Source of the DNA: Rhabditoides inermis
Taxonomy: Eukaryota > Nematoda > Chromadorea > Rhabditida > Rhabditidae
Direction of reading: 5' to 3'
Length of the DNA stretch: 64,000 nt
Assembly: GCA_963966185.1 (NCBI GenBank)
Contig: CAWZYM010000172.1
Span: 415,001 to 479,000, forward strand
Under the pieces are notes generated by a model. That model was not told the origin of the DNA and ran no database searches. It saw nothing but the letters and a program-made list of their open reading frames with translations. The first letter of the stretch is position 1. The number at the start of each line of letters is the position of its first letter. The position numbers and the translations under genes were made by a program. Below, piece by piece: positions 36,801 to 50,822 of this stretch.

Positions 36801-39800
36801 CGCATCGGATTCAGAGTTGTGGCCACAGTGGAAAGAGAGGGCCACGCACGGTATACCGGGCCAGCGAGAGTGTCTATTGAGCTGTCGCTGTGTCTTCTGG
36901 TAGACAGGTGTCTAATTGATAGGTATGCTTCATTAGAATAGAAAGTTCTGATTGAAAGGTAGAAAGAATGGCCGGGCCGCATCGGATTCAGAGTTGTGGC
37001 CACAGTGGAAAGAGAGGGCCACGCACGGTATACCGGGCCAGCGAGAGTGTCTATTGAGCTGTCGCTGTGTCTTCTGGTAGACAGGTGTCTAATTGATAGG
37101 TATGCTTCATTAGAATAGAAAGTTCTGATTGAAAGGTAGAAAGAATGGCCGGGCCGCATCGGATTCAGAGTGGTGGCCGCAGTGGAAAGAGAGGGCCACG
37201 CACGGTATACCGGGCCGGCGAGAGTGTCTATTGAGCTGTCGTTAGTGTTTTCTGGTAGACAGGTGTCTAATTGATAGGTATGCATCATTAGAATAGATAG
37301 TTCTGATTGAAAGGTAGAAAGAATGGCCGGGCCGCATCGGATTCAGAGTTGTGGCCACAGTGGAAAGAGAGGGCCACGCACGGTATACCGGGCCAGCGAG
37401 AGTGTCTATTGAGCTGTCGTTAGTGTTTTCTGGTAGACAGGTGTCTAATTGATAGGTATGCATCATTAGAATAGATAGTTCTGATTGAAAGGTAGAAAGA
37501 ATGGCCGGGCCGCATCGGATTCAGAGTTGTGGCCACAGTGGAAAGAGAGGGCCACGCACGGTATACCGGGCCAGCGAGAGTGTCTATTGAGCTGTCGCTG
37601 TGTCTTCTGGTAGACAGGTGTCTAATTGATAGGTATGCTTCATTAGAATAGATAGTTCTGATTGAAAGGTAGAAAGAATGGCCGGGCCGCATCGGATTCA
37701 GAGTTGTGGCCACAGTGGAAAGAGAGGGCCACGCACGGTATACCGCGCCAGCGAGAGTGTCTATTGAGCTGTCGTTAGTGTTTTCTGGTAGACAGGTGTC
37801 TAATTGATAGGTATGCATCATTAGAATAGATAGTTCTGATTGAAAGGTAGAAAGAATGGCCGGGCCGCATCGGATTCAGAGTTGTGGCCACAGTGGAAAG
37901 AGAGGGCCACGCACGGTATACCGGGCCAGCGAGAGTGTCTATTGAGCTGTCGCTGTGTCTTCTGGTAGACAGGTGTCTAATTGATAGGTATGCATCATTA
38001 GAATAGATAGTTCTGATTGAAAGGTAGAAAGAATGGCCGGGCCGCATCGGATTCAGAGTTGTGGCCACAGTGGAAAGAGAGGGCCACGCACGGTATACCG
38101 GGCCAGCGAGAGTGTCTATTGAGCTGTCGCTGTGTCTTCTGGTAGACAGGTGTCTAATTGATAGGTATGCTTCATTAGAATAGATAGTTCTGATTGAAAG
38201 GTAGAAAGAATGGCCGGGCCGCATCGGATTCAGAGTTGTGGCCACAGTGGAAAGAGAGGGCCACGCACGGTATACCGCGCCAGCGAGAGTGTCTATTGAG
38301 CTGTCGTTAGTGTTTTCTGGTAGACAGGTGTCTAATTGATAGGTATGCATCATTAGAATAGATAGTTCTGATTGAAAGGTAGAAAGAATGGCCGGGCCGC
38401 ATCGGATTCAGAGTTGTGGCCACAGTGGAAAGAGAGGGCCACGCACGGTATACCGGGCCAGCGAGAGTGTCTATTGAGCTGTCGTTAGTGTTTTCTGGTA
38501 GACAGGTGTCTAATTGATAGGTATGCATCATTAGAATAGATAGTTCTGATTGAAAGGTAGAAAGAATGGCCGGGCCGCATCGGATTCAGAGTTGTGGCCA
38601 CAGTGGAAAGAGAGGGCCACGCACGGTATACCGGGCCAGCGAGAGTGTCTATTGAGCTGTCGTTAGTGTTTTCTGGTAGACAGGTGTCTAATTGATAGGT
38701 ATGCATCATTAGAATAGATAGTTCTGATTGAAAGGTAGAAAGAATGGCCGGGCCGCATCGGATTCAGAGTTGTGGCCACAGTGGAAAGAGAGGGCCACGC
38801 ACGGTATACCGGGCCAGCGAGAGTGTCTATTGAGCTGTCGTTAGTGTTTTCTGGTAGACAGGTGTCTAATTGATAGGTATGCATCATTAGAATAGATAGT
38901 TCTGATTGAAAGGTAGAAAGAATGGCCGGGCCGCATCGGATTCAGAGTTGTGGCCACAGTGGAAAGAGAGGGCCACGCACGGTATACCGGGCCAGCGAGA
39001 GTGTCTATTGAGCTGTCGTTAGTGTTTTCTGGTAGACAGGTGTCTAATTGATAGGTATGCATCATTAGAATAGATAGTTCTGATTGAAAGGTAGAAAGAA
39101 TGGCCGGGCCGCATCGGATTCAGAGTTGTGGCCACAGTGGAAAGAGAGGGCCACGCACGGTATACCGGGCCAGCGAGAGTGTCTATTGAGCTGTCGCTGT
39201 GTCTTCTGGTAGACAGGTGTCTAATTGATAGGTATGCTTCATTAGAATAGATAGTTCTGATTGAAAGGTAGAAAGAATGGCCGGGCCGCATCGGATTCAG
39301 AGTTGTGGCCACAGTGGAAAGAGAGGGCCACGCACGGTATACCGCGCCAGCGAGAGTGTCTATTGAGCTGTCGTTAGTGTTTTCTGGTAGACAGGTGTCT
39401 AATTGATAGGTATGCATCATTAGAATAGATAGTTCTGATTGAAAGGTAGAAAGAATGGCCGGGCCGCATCGGATTCAGAGTTGTGGCCACAGTGGAAAGA
39501 GAGGGCCACGCACGGTATACCGGGCCAGCGAGAGTGTCTATTGAGCTGTCGTTAGTGTTTTCTGGTAGACAGGTGTCTAATTGATAGGTATGCATCATTA
39601 GAATAGATAGTTCTGATTGAAAGGTAGAAAGAATGGCCGGGCCGCATCGGATTCAGAGTTGTGGCCACAGTGGAAAGAGAGGGCCACGCACGGTATACCG
39701 GGCCAGCGAGAGTGTCTATTGAGCTGTCGTTAGTGTTTTCTGGTAGACAGGTGTCTAATTGATAGGTATGCATCATTAGAATAGATAGTTCTGATTGAAA

Positions 39801-41457
39801 GGTAGAAAGAATGGCCGGGCCGCATCGGATTCAGAGTTGTGGCCACAGTGGAAAGAGAGGGCCACGCACGGTATACCGGGCCAGCGAGAGTGTCTATTGA
39901 GCTGTCGTTAGTGTTTTCTGGTAGACAGGTGTCTAATTGATAGGTATGCATCATTAGAATAGATAGTTCTGATTGAAAGGTAGAAAGAATGGCCGGGCCG
40001 CATCGGATTCAGAGTTGTGGCCACAGTGGAAAGAGAGGGCCACGCACGGTATACCGGGCCAGCGAGAGTGTCTATTGAGCTGTCGTTAGTGTTTTCTGGT
40101 AGACAGGTGTCTAATTGATAGGTATGCATCATTAGAATAGATAGTTCTGATTGAAAGGTAGAAAGAATGGCCGGGCCGCATCGGATTCAGAGTTGTGGCC
40201 ACAGTGGAAAGAGAGGGCCACGCACGGTATACCGGGCCAGCGAGAGTGTCTATTGAGCTGTCGTTAGTGTTTTCTGGTAGACAGGTGTCTAATTGATAGG
40301 TATGCATCATTAGAATAGATAGTTCTGATTGAAAGGTAGAAAGAATGGCCGGGCCGCATCGGATTCAGAGTTGTGGCCACAGTGGAAAGAGAGGGCCACG
40401 CACGGTATACCGGGCCAGCGAGAGTGTCTATTGAGCTGTCGTTAGTGTTTTCTGGTAGACAGGTGTCTAATTGATAGGTATGCATCATTAGAATAGATAG
40501 TTCTGATTGAAAGGTAGAAAGAATGGCCGGGCCGCATCGGATTCAGAGTTGTGGCCACAGTGGAAAGAGAGGGCCACGCACGGTATACCGGGCCAGCGAG
40601 AGTGTCTATTGAGCTGTCGTTAGTGTTTTCTGGTAGACAGGTGTCTAATTGATAGGTATGCATCATTAGAATAGATAGTTCTGATTGAAAGGTAGAAAGA
40701 ATGGCCGGGCCGCATCGGATTCAGAGTTGTGGCCACAGTGGAAAGAGAGGGCCACGCACGGTATACCGGGCCAGCGAGAGTGTCTATTGAGCTGTCGTTA
40801 GTGTTTTCTGGTAGACAGGTGTCTAATTGATAGGTATGCATCATTAGAATAGATAGTTCTGATTGAAAGGTAGAAAGAATGGCCGGGCCGCATCGGATTC
40901 AGAGTTGTGGCCACAGTGGAAAGAGAGGGCCACGCACGGTATACCGGGCCAGCGAGAGTGTCTATTGAGCTGTCGTTAGTGTTTTCTGGTAGACAGGTGT
41001 CTAATTGATAGGTATGCATCATTAGAATAGATAGTTCTGATTGAAAGGTAGAAAGAATGGCCGGGCCGCATCGGATTCAGAGTTGTGGCCACAGTGGAAA
41101 GAGAGGGCCACGCACGGTATACCGGGCCAGCGAGAGTGTCTATTGAGCTGTCGTTAGTGTTTTCTGGTAGACAGGTGTCTAATTGATAGGTATGCATCAT
41201 TAGAATAGATAGTTCTGATTGAAAGGTAGAAAGAATGGCCGGGCCGCATCGGATTCAGAGTTGTGGCCACAGTGGAAAGAGAGGGCCACGCACGGTATAC
41301 CGGGCCAGCGAGAGTGTCTATTGAGCTGTCGTTAGTGTTTTCTGGTAGACAGGTGTCTAATTGATAGGTATGCATCATTAGAATAGATAGTTCTGATTGA
41401 AAGGTAGAAAGAATGGCCGGGCCGCATCGGATTCAGAGTTGTGGCCACAGTGGAAAG
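27803..41457 (-). repeat. Right satellite array, about 77 units of 178 bp
   Basis: Units are in inverted orientation to the left array. Most are 178 bp. A 177-bp variant (GTCGCTGTGT in place of GTCGTTAGTGT) and a 163-bp variant (lacking 15 bases around TGTCTAATTGATAGG) occur. Between about 28.9 and 30.9 kb they form a four-unit higher-order repeat of 695 bp (178+177+177+163), three times. From 31.0 to 36.5 kb and from 39.4 to 41.4 kb the units are near-identical 178-mers. The array breaks off at the unit junction CACAGTGGAAAG, next to the terminal section. Confidence 0.95.
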
Positions 41458-41666
41458 TGAACTAGAGTATCGTACACAAACATAATTGTGAAATATGATA
41501 ATTTTTTGGTGTTTTTGTGTCCAGAATGTCAGTTACATTTCAGTTGTGCTTTTAAACAGAAGATAAGACACATAAATAACAATAACACTAATTCAGGGCC
41601 ACAGGGCCACAGGCCGCATTTTACCCTTCAAGGGCCACGGGCCAGGGCCGCGTTTTACCCGGTCCC
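41458..41666 (-). repeat. Right terminal inverted repeat of the giant element (unique part)
   Basis: This is the inverted counterpart of 24956-25173. It ends in GGTCCC, directly followed by the second copy of the 9-bp target duplication. Confidence 0.88.
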
Positions 41667-41675
41667 TACTTCACT

Positions 41676-41964
41676 ATATTAGCGTTATTTACTTAGGTCG
41701 CTCGGGTCACAGAAATGTTTTATAAATTTAAAATTTAAATGATATTCATAATAATACAATAATCATTAATGATTTCATATCCATAAAACACCTCAAAATA
41801 AATGCGATCTGGTGGTGTAGTCACTTCGACTTTCAGAGTATGCACTACCTTTAACCAAGACAATTTATCACAAATCACAACTATTGCCACTTTCGCACGC
41901 ACGCACATGATAAAATATTGATAAAATATTTATTGTACTAACTTCTGATTCGGTTTGTTTCCAG
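41676..41964. other. Remainder of the last intron of S28 copy 1
   Basis: AT-rich sequence ending in a TTTCCAG acceptor before the final exon. No other feature is seen. Confidence 0.6.
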
Positions 41965-42105
41965 CGCCGAACGGGGACATCACCACGACGACGGAGGCTC
42001 CTACGACGACGGCCGCGGCCGGAGTGTCCCTCCTCGCTGCCATCGCTGCTGTATTCCTCTTCTAAACACATGTCAACATAAAAGCGTTTCTAATGTGTTT
42101 TGTGT

Positions 42106-42398
42106 TGACCGATTCGGCATCACCAACGACCTGTTTGCTCTGGTGGGTTGGGTTGAAAAGCAATTAATTATTCTTGTAGTTGTATCAATTACATCAAGTA
42201 GCACAGTTGCATTGCTTGGGTGTCTGAGACGTGTCTGTTGCAGACCACGCGGGAGACGCGGGGCTGAGGAAGCGCTTTGACGCGTATGTGTGCAAGGTGC
42301 TGGAGCCGGTGGGCGCGCGTCTCGGATGGAAGGCGGAGAAGGGAGAGGGTGAGTGGACACGGAGACGGCCGTCGCACTGCCTTTGCAGACTCGCAGAA
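42106..42398 (+). pseudogene. Aminopeptidase 3' remnants at the duplication junction
   Basis: Two exon pieces of the M1 aminopeptidase are recognisable. One is the end of exon 16 ([12 protein letters not shown], 42106-42142). The other is exon 18 ([20 protein letters not shown]..., about 42244-42346) with its splice sites. Exon 17 is missing, and the sequence jumps from the first bases of exon 19 straight into the 3' UTR near 42398. These are internal deletions relative to 8435-8685 and 8897-9838. It cannot encode the enzyme. Confidence 0.85.
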
Positions 42399-42470
42399 GG
42401 CGAGTGTGTCCCAGATGTATGTCCGATTTTTGAAACATTTTGTTTTTTAAACGTCTTCACACTGTTTGTG

Positions 42471-42526
<56 letters not shown>

Positions 42527-43669
42527 CTCTCTCTCTCTCCCTCGTACGAGGCCCCTGCATAAGTTGTACTGTGTCGTGGTTTTTGAATTGTAATTGTAAT
42601 AAATGCGTAAGTATTTATTGAGTGACTGTTCTGACTCTGTCAGTTACTCAGAACCAAAGAAGAGATGAAGGTGCGTAATCTCCTTTTCACCATCTTATCT
42701 CATGTTTCAGATTCTGTTTGTGGAACATGCTGACCAACTCTCGCTCTCCTCACATTGATTGATAACGAGCAGAAGACCGGAGATGCATCTCTGGTTTTCG
42801 TTGATTTACTATGTTGCATGTGAAGAAGTGTATTTGAATTCTAATATTCATGTATTGTGTTGTGTGAAATACAAAATTTGCGGTTTTGAATACTCTTGAA
42901 AAAAGTACGAGTTTTAACCTAGTCTCACGACTAGGCTTCCAAAAATTGTGTGGCGAAGCGTCTGTAAATCCCGCAAACTCCTCCCCTCCAATCACCCATC
43001 CACCAACTGTCCCGACCAGAGAGAGAGGTTCTAGTATTGTGGAACGATGTTGACTTCGAAAGACCGGAAGAGAATCGACTGCGGGCAGTCGCATTTCGCC
43101 GGGAGGCCTACCATGAGCAACGCCCTCTCGCACTTCTCCAGCGGCCGCGCGTGATCTGCGCCGGGTTTGCACTATTTTCTCGAGAAGTTCGGCGGGGCGT
43201 AGCAGAGAATATCTATATGCCGTTCTGGTCAATAGTTGAACTCTCTTTTTTTTTTACTAAATGACATAATTCTATCACTCCCTCTCTGAGAAGAACCACT
43301 GATTAGGCGATCTTATCACTACCAGAGTCTGTATCGTATAAACCCTACACTCTCTATCAGTAGACTGAATATCCGAGTGATAGTGTAAGGGGATGACACA
43401 CGCTATAATCGAATCAATCCAGAAGCGACTAATCCTTGGTCTCAAACTGATTTTTAGTATTCGAGTATATATTGCTGTATCCCTTGTGCTTGTAATTTTT
43501 GTACTACATTTTGTGCACACCTGCCTGAAACAATGACGACGTATTCCTTGCGTGAAATTTTGATCTAACACAAATTCAGAAATCGTTTTTTCGTGTTTTC
43601 AAAAAAAATTCAGATCTAATTAAAGACTTTTTCAAGTGTTTTTTTTTAAATGTTGTGTGTTGGTTGCAG
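42399..43669. other. Duplicated 3' UTR and promoter region of S28 copy 2
   Basis: Collinear with 9838-11021, with a CT tract at about 42472-42540, the AATAAA near 42598, and about 120 extra bases near 43385-43505. No gene is seen. Confidence 0.7.
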
Positions 43670-47647
<3,978 letters not shown>

Positions 47648-48343
47648 ACACATGTCAACATAAAAGAGTTTCTAACGTGTTTTCGTTATCCACTGTTTCA
47701 ACGTTTTCTGTGAGAATGTTTGACTGACTTCACGCAACTGAGAATGCCACAGCAGCTTCTGCCCACCTGACCCATTGTCCCACAAGACAGCCTGCTTGAC
47801 TCTGTGTCAGTGACGCAACGCAACATGGATCTAGAATAGAGGGGGCATCCTCCCTCTCGCAGTCTCTGTCTATCGCGCACGCGAGTTGCGCAATTGCATG
47901 CACGCAACTTTCTGTTTTCCCAAACCGACCATATACAGCCCAGGGAATATTTAGTTCCGCCACCACTCCGCGCGTCCATCCCGCATTTAAAAATTCCGCG
48001 CGCGCGAAACTTCGAATTTTAATCTGATCGCGTGCTCTCGGATGTCTATCGATTTCCGCCGCCTCGCACTCTGTTCACTCTTGCGCTCTCTGATGGCGGC
48101 AACTACAACTGATTTGCCCACCCACTGTATTTGTCTTTCATCAAACAAAAAACACATCGCGCACAATAATTTTTTTAAAAATAAATTTATCTTAAATATG
48201 TAGAAATATTAGTAGCACACGAATATATACAATCGAGACACACACACATATGTACATTACCGGTATAGCTGAGGTATAGTAAAGGCTGCCCGACCCATAT
48301 CACTGACTAGCTAGACTCCGCGCTGCTCCGTCGGGGCGCCCCC
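47648..48343. other. Region between the convergent S28 and membrane-protein genes
   Basis: It holds the S28 3' UTR and then repeats. Positions 47785-47885 match 45735-45835 (an intron of the same gene), with a weaker match at 13510-13585. Positions 47935-48130 resemble 24410-24560. An AT-rich stretch at 48150-48260 probably contains the 3' end of the - strand gene. No further gene is seen. Confidence 0.6.
47785..47885. repeat. Dispersed repeat shared with 45735-45835 and 13510-13585
   Basis: A stretch of about 100 bp containing CCTGCTTGACTCTGTGTCAG, CATGGATCTAGAATAGAG and GCATCCTCCCTCTCGCAGTC. One copy lies in intron 12 of each S28 gene and one downstream of copy 2. I cannot assign it to a known family. 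Confidence 0.7.
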
Positions 48344-50591
48344 CTAGCACATGGCCACCAGCTTCTCCTGGCTCTTCTGCTTGTCCTCCGACACCCGGCT
48401 GGCGACGTGGCAGCGGATGAGGAGAAAGAGGCACAGAAGGGCCACCACGGCCGCGCAGATGATGTACACGTCGAGGTGCTGCAGCAGCGGCGACGACAGA
48501 CGCTCGAACCTGCAACAGGCAAGTGAGTTACAGTACTCCCATGATGAGTACAGTAAGCTACAGTACCTGGCGCGGGTCTCGACGTGGGCGTCCCTGCCGA
48601 TCAGGTCGTAGTTGATGACGCGAATGAGGTACTCGCAGTCCCCAGACGCCAGCTCGATCTCGGTCTGGGTGGTGGCCTGGAAAGAAGGTGGTGAGTGGTG
48701 GTGAGTGGTGAGAGAAGAGAGCATACCCCCGGGCTCCCATCAATCAACGATACAAAGAATGCCGCGCATTGTCTCACTCGCATTGTCTCGCATCAAATTG
48801 ACAAACTCGCCGGCGGCTAGATTAGGTATTGGGTCAGCGCCGCCGGCAAACATCTAATCGCATAATGAGTGACAAAATACAGCAATGCCAGAACAGTAAG
48901 TAACAAAAAGTACAGTACTGACCGCGCTGAGGTAGACGTTGGTAGCGGGGACGCGGCAGTCGGGCGAGTCGGTGATGGATTGGTAGAAGAGCTGATAGGT
49001 GAGGGTGTACTCGATGTCGGCAGACGGAGACCACGACACGAGGGCAGTCGCATTCGGGCGGACCACGATCTTCAGATCAGACACTGGCTGCGGGGCTGAA
49101 AGAGGGAATGTTATTACAGTACCCAGTCGTGACTACAGGACTACAGTATCCCTACTCACCGCAGTTGAGGCTGCCGGGTCCGTGGACGTCGTTGCACTTG
49201 ACGGAGCGGAACTCGTGTCGCAGCGGCTTCGACTCGCCGTCCTTTCCAGACAGGGCAGACACAGACAGCTGGTAGACCTGGTCGAATTCCAGGTGCGGCA
49301 GCAGAACAGAGGCAGACTGGTCCTGCAACAGGAGAGGGTTAAAAGTATAGAAATTGATTTATAGTTGTTGAAATCTCAAATCTCACAATACTTGCTATAA
49401 AAAAAGTTAAACGTATCGTAAGAATACTGACCAGGCTGATGTCTCGGGTGATCTGGTGGGTGTGGTTGGACAGGAAGATCCTCTGCTGACACGAGTCGAA
49501 GGGCGAGCGAGACCACATCACCTGCCCCGTCACTCCCAGCTCCGCAGAGAAGCCGTTGCGCACTGTCATCGGACCAGCTGGAATGGGATGACGTCATCTC
49601 TCTCTCTCTCGTCTTCACTCACCAGGCGCCTTGACGGCGGCAGCAGCCTCAGCCCACTCGCTCATCAGAGGCGAGCCGAGCTTGCCATTCGGTCCGACGA
49701 CAGTGACGAGAAAGCGGTACTGCACTCCCGGCACCATGCCCTCCGCGCGGAACAGCGTCGAGTGCTCGATCTGAATCGACAGTATACTACTAACATTATA
49801 CTGTAGCACACTTGTGTCCATGAAAAAACTCATAGTAAACGTATTGTGTTGCGGATTACTGTAGCTCTACTCACCGAAGCGGTGATCCACTGTGTCTCGT
49901 CGTAGAATCCGAGGGCGAAGGTGCGCTGCTTCCACTGGACGACGTAGCGCGCGGCGCCGGCGGGACGCCTCATCCGAAGACCGACAAGGCCCTCGATCGA
50001 GTCCTCGAACTCGGTCTCGGCAGCAGCCGGGGACTGGCAGAGAAGCTCGACAGACGAGAGAGGGGTGGTGCCGGTGGAAGCTGGAAGAGGTGGATGAGGA
50101 TCGTCCTTTTTCTCTCCACACTCACCGGAATCCGCCTTGCTCTCCGTCCAGAACCTGGTTCCGTCCTCGACCGCGCTCTTCAGACTCCTCTGCTGCTTGC
50201 GGTTCACGTGCGCGCGCCTGTGCTGGTGGCAGCCCGTCTCGCACTGAATGTATTCATCAGTATTGATTGATTATCGATCGACTCACGTATCGGGCCTCCT
50301 CTCCGTGAACGTCGAAGTATTCTTCAATAGATCCATCGTTGAGCGTGCGCTTGCTGGGCACTCCGTACTGCAATTCACCGATGTTTAATCGCCATAATTC
50401 GCATCACGCCTCTGGTTTGTTGGTTTTGCGCGCGCGATGAGCGGGTGTTAGAGAAGCATGAAACCCACTTTCTCGGAGCATTTCGCCTGACACTGCGCTA
50501 GTCGGAAGTAGTGGGCAAAGTCGATCTGGACATAAGGAAGGACAGTGAACGCAGTGGTGAGAGGGAGTAGGACGACCACGAAGAGCCGCAT
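48344..50591 (-). CDS. Single-pass membrane protein with fibronectin-III-like domains
   Basis: Ten exons on the - strand: 50469-50591, 50287-50367, 50126-50243, 49875-50080, 49623-49770, 49432-49577, 49160-49322, 48923-49095, 48567-48676, 48344-48509. They give 477 residues in frame. A signal peptide (MRLFVVVLLPLTTAFT) is followed by a Cys-containing N-terminal region (AQCQAKCSEK ... YCETGCHQH). Then come beta-rich segments with fibronectin-III spacing and W/Y positions (RYVVQWKQRTF..., YRFLVTVVGPNGK, then VSWSPSADIEYTLTYQLFY). Near the C terminus is one membrane helix (VYIICAAVVALLCLFLLI), then a short basic cytosolic tail of about 27 residues. It is therefore a type I receptor-like or adhesion-like protein. 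The Cys motif and FN3 order weakly recall anosmin or Sevenless/ROS ectodomains. There is no kinase, and I do not assign a family. Confidence 0.82.
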
Positions 50592-50822
50592 TCTGTAAAC
50601 AATATTGTAAACATGTAAACAAGTGGTAAACAAGAATCAATAACCGCGCGAAGAAGAAGTGCGTGACACTTGAGTGTCAGCGCTATCAAGCACTCGTCAT
50701 CAAATTTGGAGTGAGCAGTGAGTGAGGGATGGAGTTATGAAGAGCCATCCTCGAAGAGAGGGGAGGGGTGAGAGAGCGCAGACGGTGAGAGGGAAAGAGG
50801 CGCCAACTACCACACCTCGCGT

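Larger units (their letters stand above)
24956..41666. mobile_element. 16.7-kb giant fold-back element with satellite-filled arms
   Basis: Outer ends are inverted: GGGACCGGGTAAAACG at the left, its complement ending ...TTTTACCCGGTCCC at the right. The match continues about 215 bp inward on both sides. Perfect 9-bp direct repeats TACTTCACT flank the ends (24947-24955 and 41667-41675), the expected mark of transposition of the whole unit. Inward of each terminal section lies a 178-bp satellite array, in opposite orientation on the two sides. Hence the satellite is part of the inverted arms. No transposase is visible, so the element is non-autonomous. A 9-bp duplication is typical of Mutator-like elements, and long arms with subrepeats recall Foldback elements. 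The family is otherwise undetermined. It sits in the last intron of S28 copy 1. Confidence 0.85.
11022..42064 (+). pseudogene. S28 serine carboxypeptidase-like gene, copy 1, interrupted by mobile elements
   Basis: Exons match the intact copy at 43670-47647 one for one: 11022-11140, 11708-11773, 11983-12043, 12091-12157, 12204-12253, 12315-12385, 12444-12516, 12575-12638, 12691-12786, 12836-12927, 13191-13246, 13338-13446, 15916-16026, 16115-16223, 17059-17158, 17240-17308, 17381-17432, 17477-17579, 17772-17793 (broken), 23507-23594 (continuation), 41965-42064. Family S28 (lysosomal Pro-X carboxypeptidase, thymus-specific serine protease) uses Ser, Asp and His. All three survive here: GGSYPG, NGSLDPW and AAHCAD. 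A Penelope-like element splits exon 19 right after the His motif, giving an in-frame stop (CADIPISNITR then TAA at 17816). The C-terminal Thr-rich and hydrophobic exon lies 18 kb further on, after a satellite element. Either it is a pseudogene, or it yields a truncated product or splices around the element. No point mutation breaks the other exons. Confidence 0.85.
8345..42105 (+). repeat. Segmental tandem duplication, upstream (expanded) unit
   Basis: This unit starts inside aminopeptidase exon 16 (the DRFGITND segment) and ends just beyond the S28 copy 1 stop codon. The same order of sequence follows directly at 42106-47700. At the junction near 42104 the sequence runs from the S28 3' UTR straight into the aminopeptidase exon. 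The unit is about 34 kb because of later insertions, which the downstream unit lacks. Confidence 0.85.

Noticed and set aside
27803..41457. Dozens of overlapping 74-codon open frames on the - strand as a protein gene family
   Set aside because: They repeat with the 178-bp satellite unit, overlap each other in shifting frames and have no splice or domain support. They are best explained as satellite DNA.
18962..41457. CRISPR-like array
   Set aside because: Repeats are contiguous without unique spacers, and the context is a eukaryotic genome with introns and retroelements.
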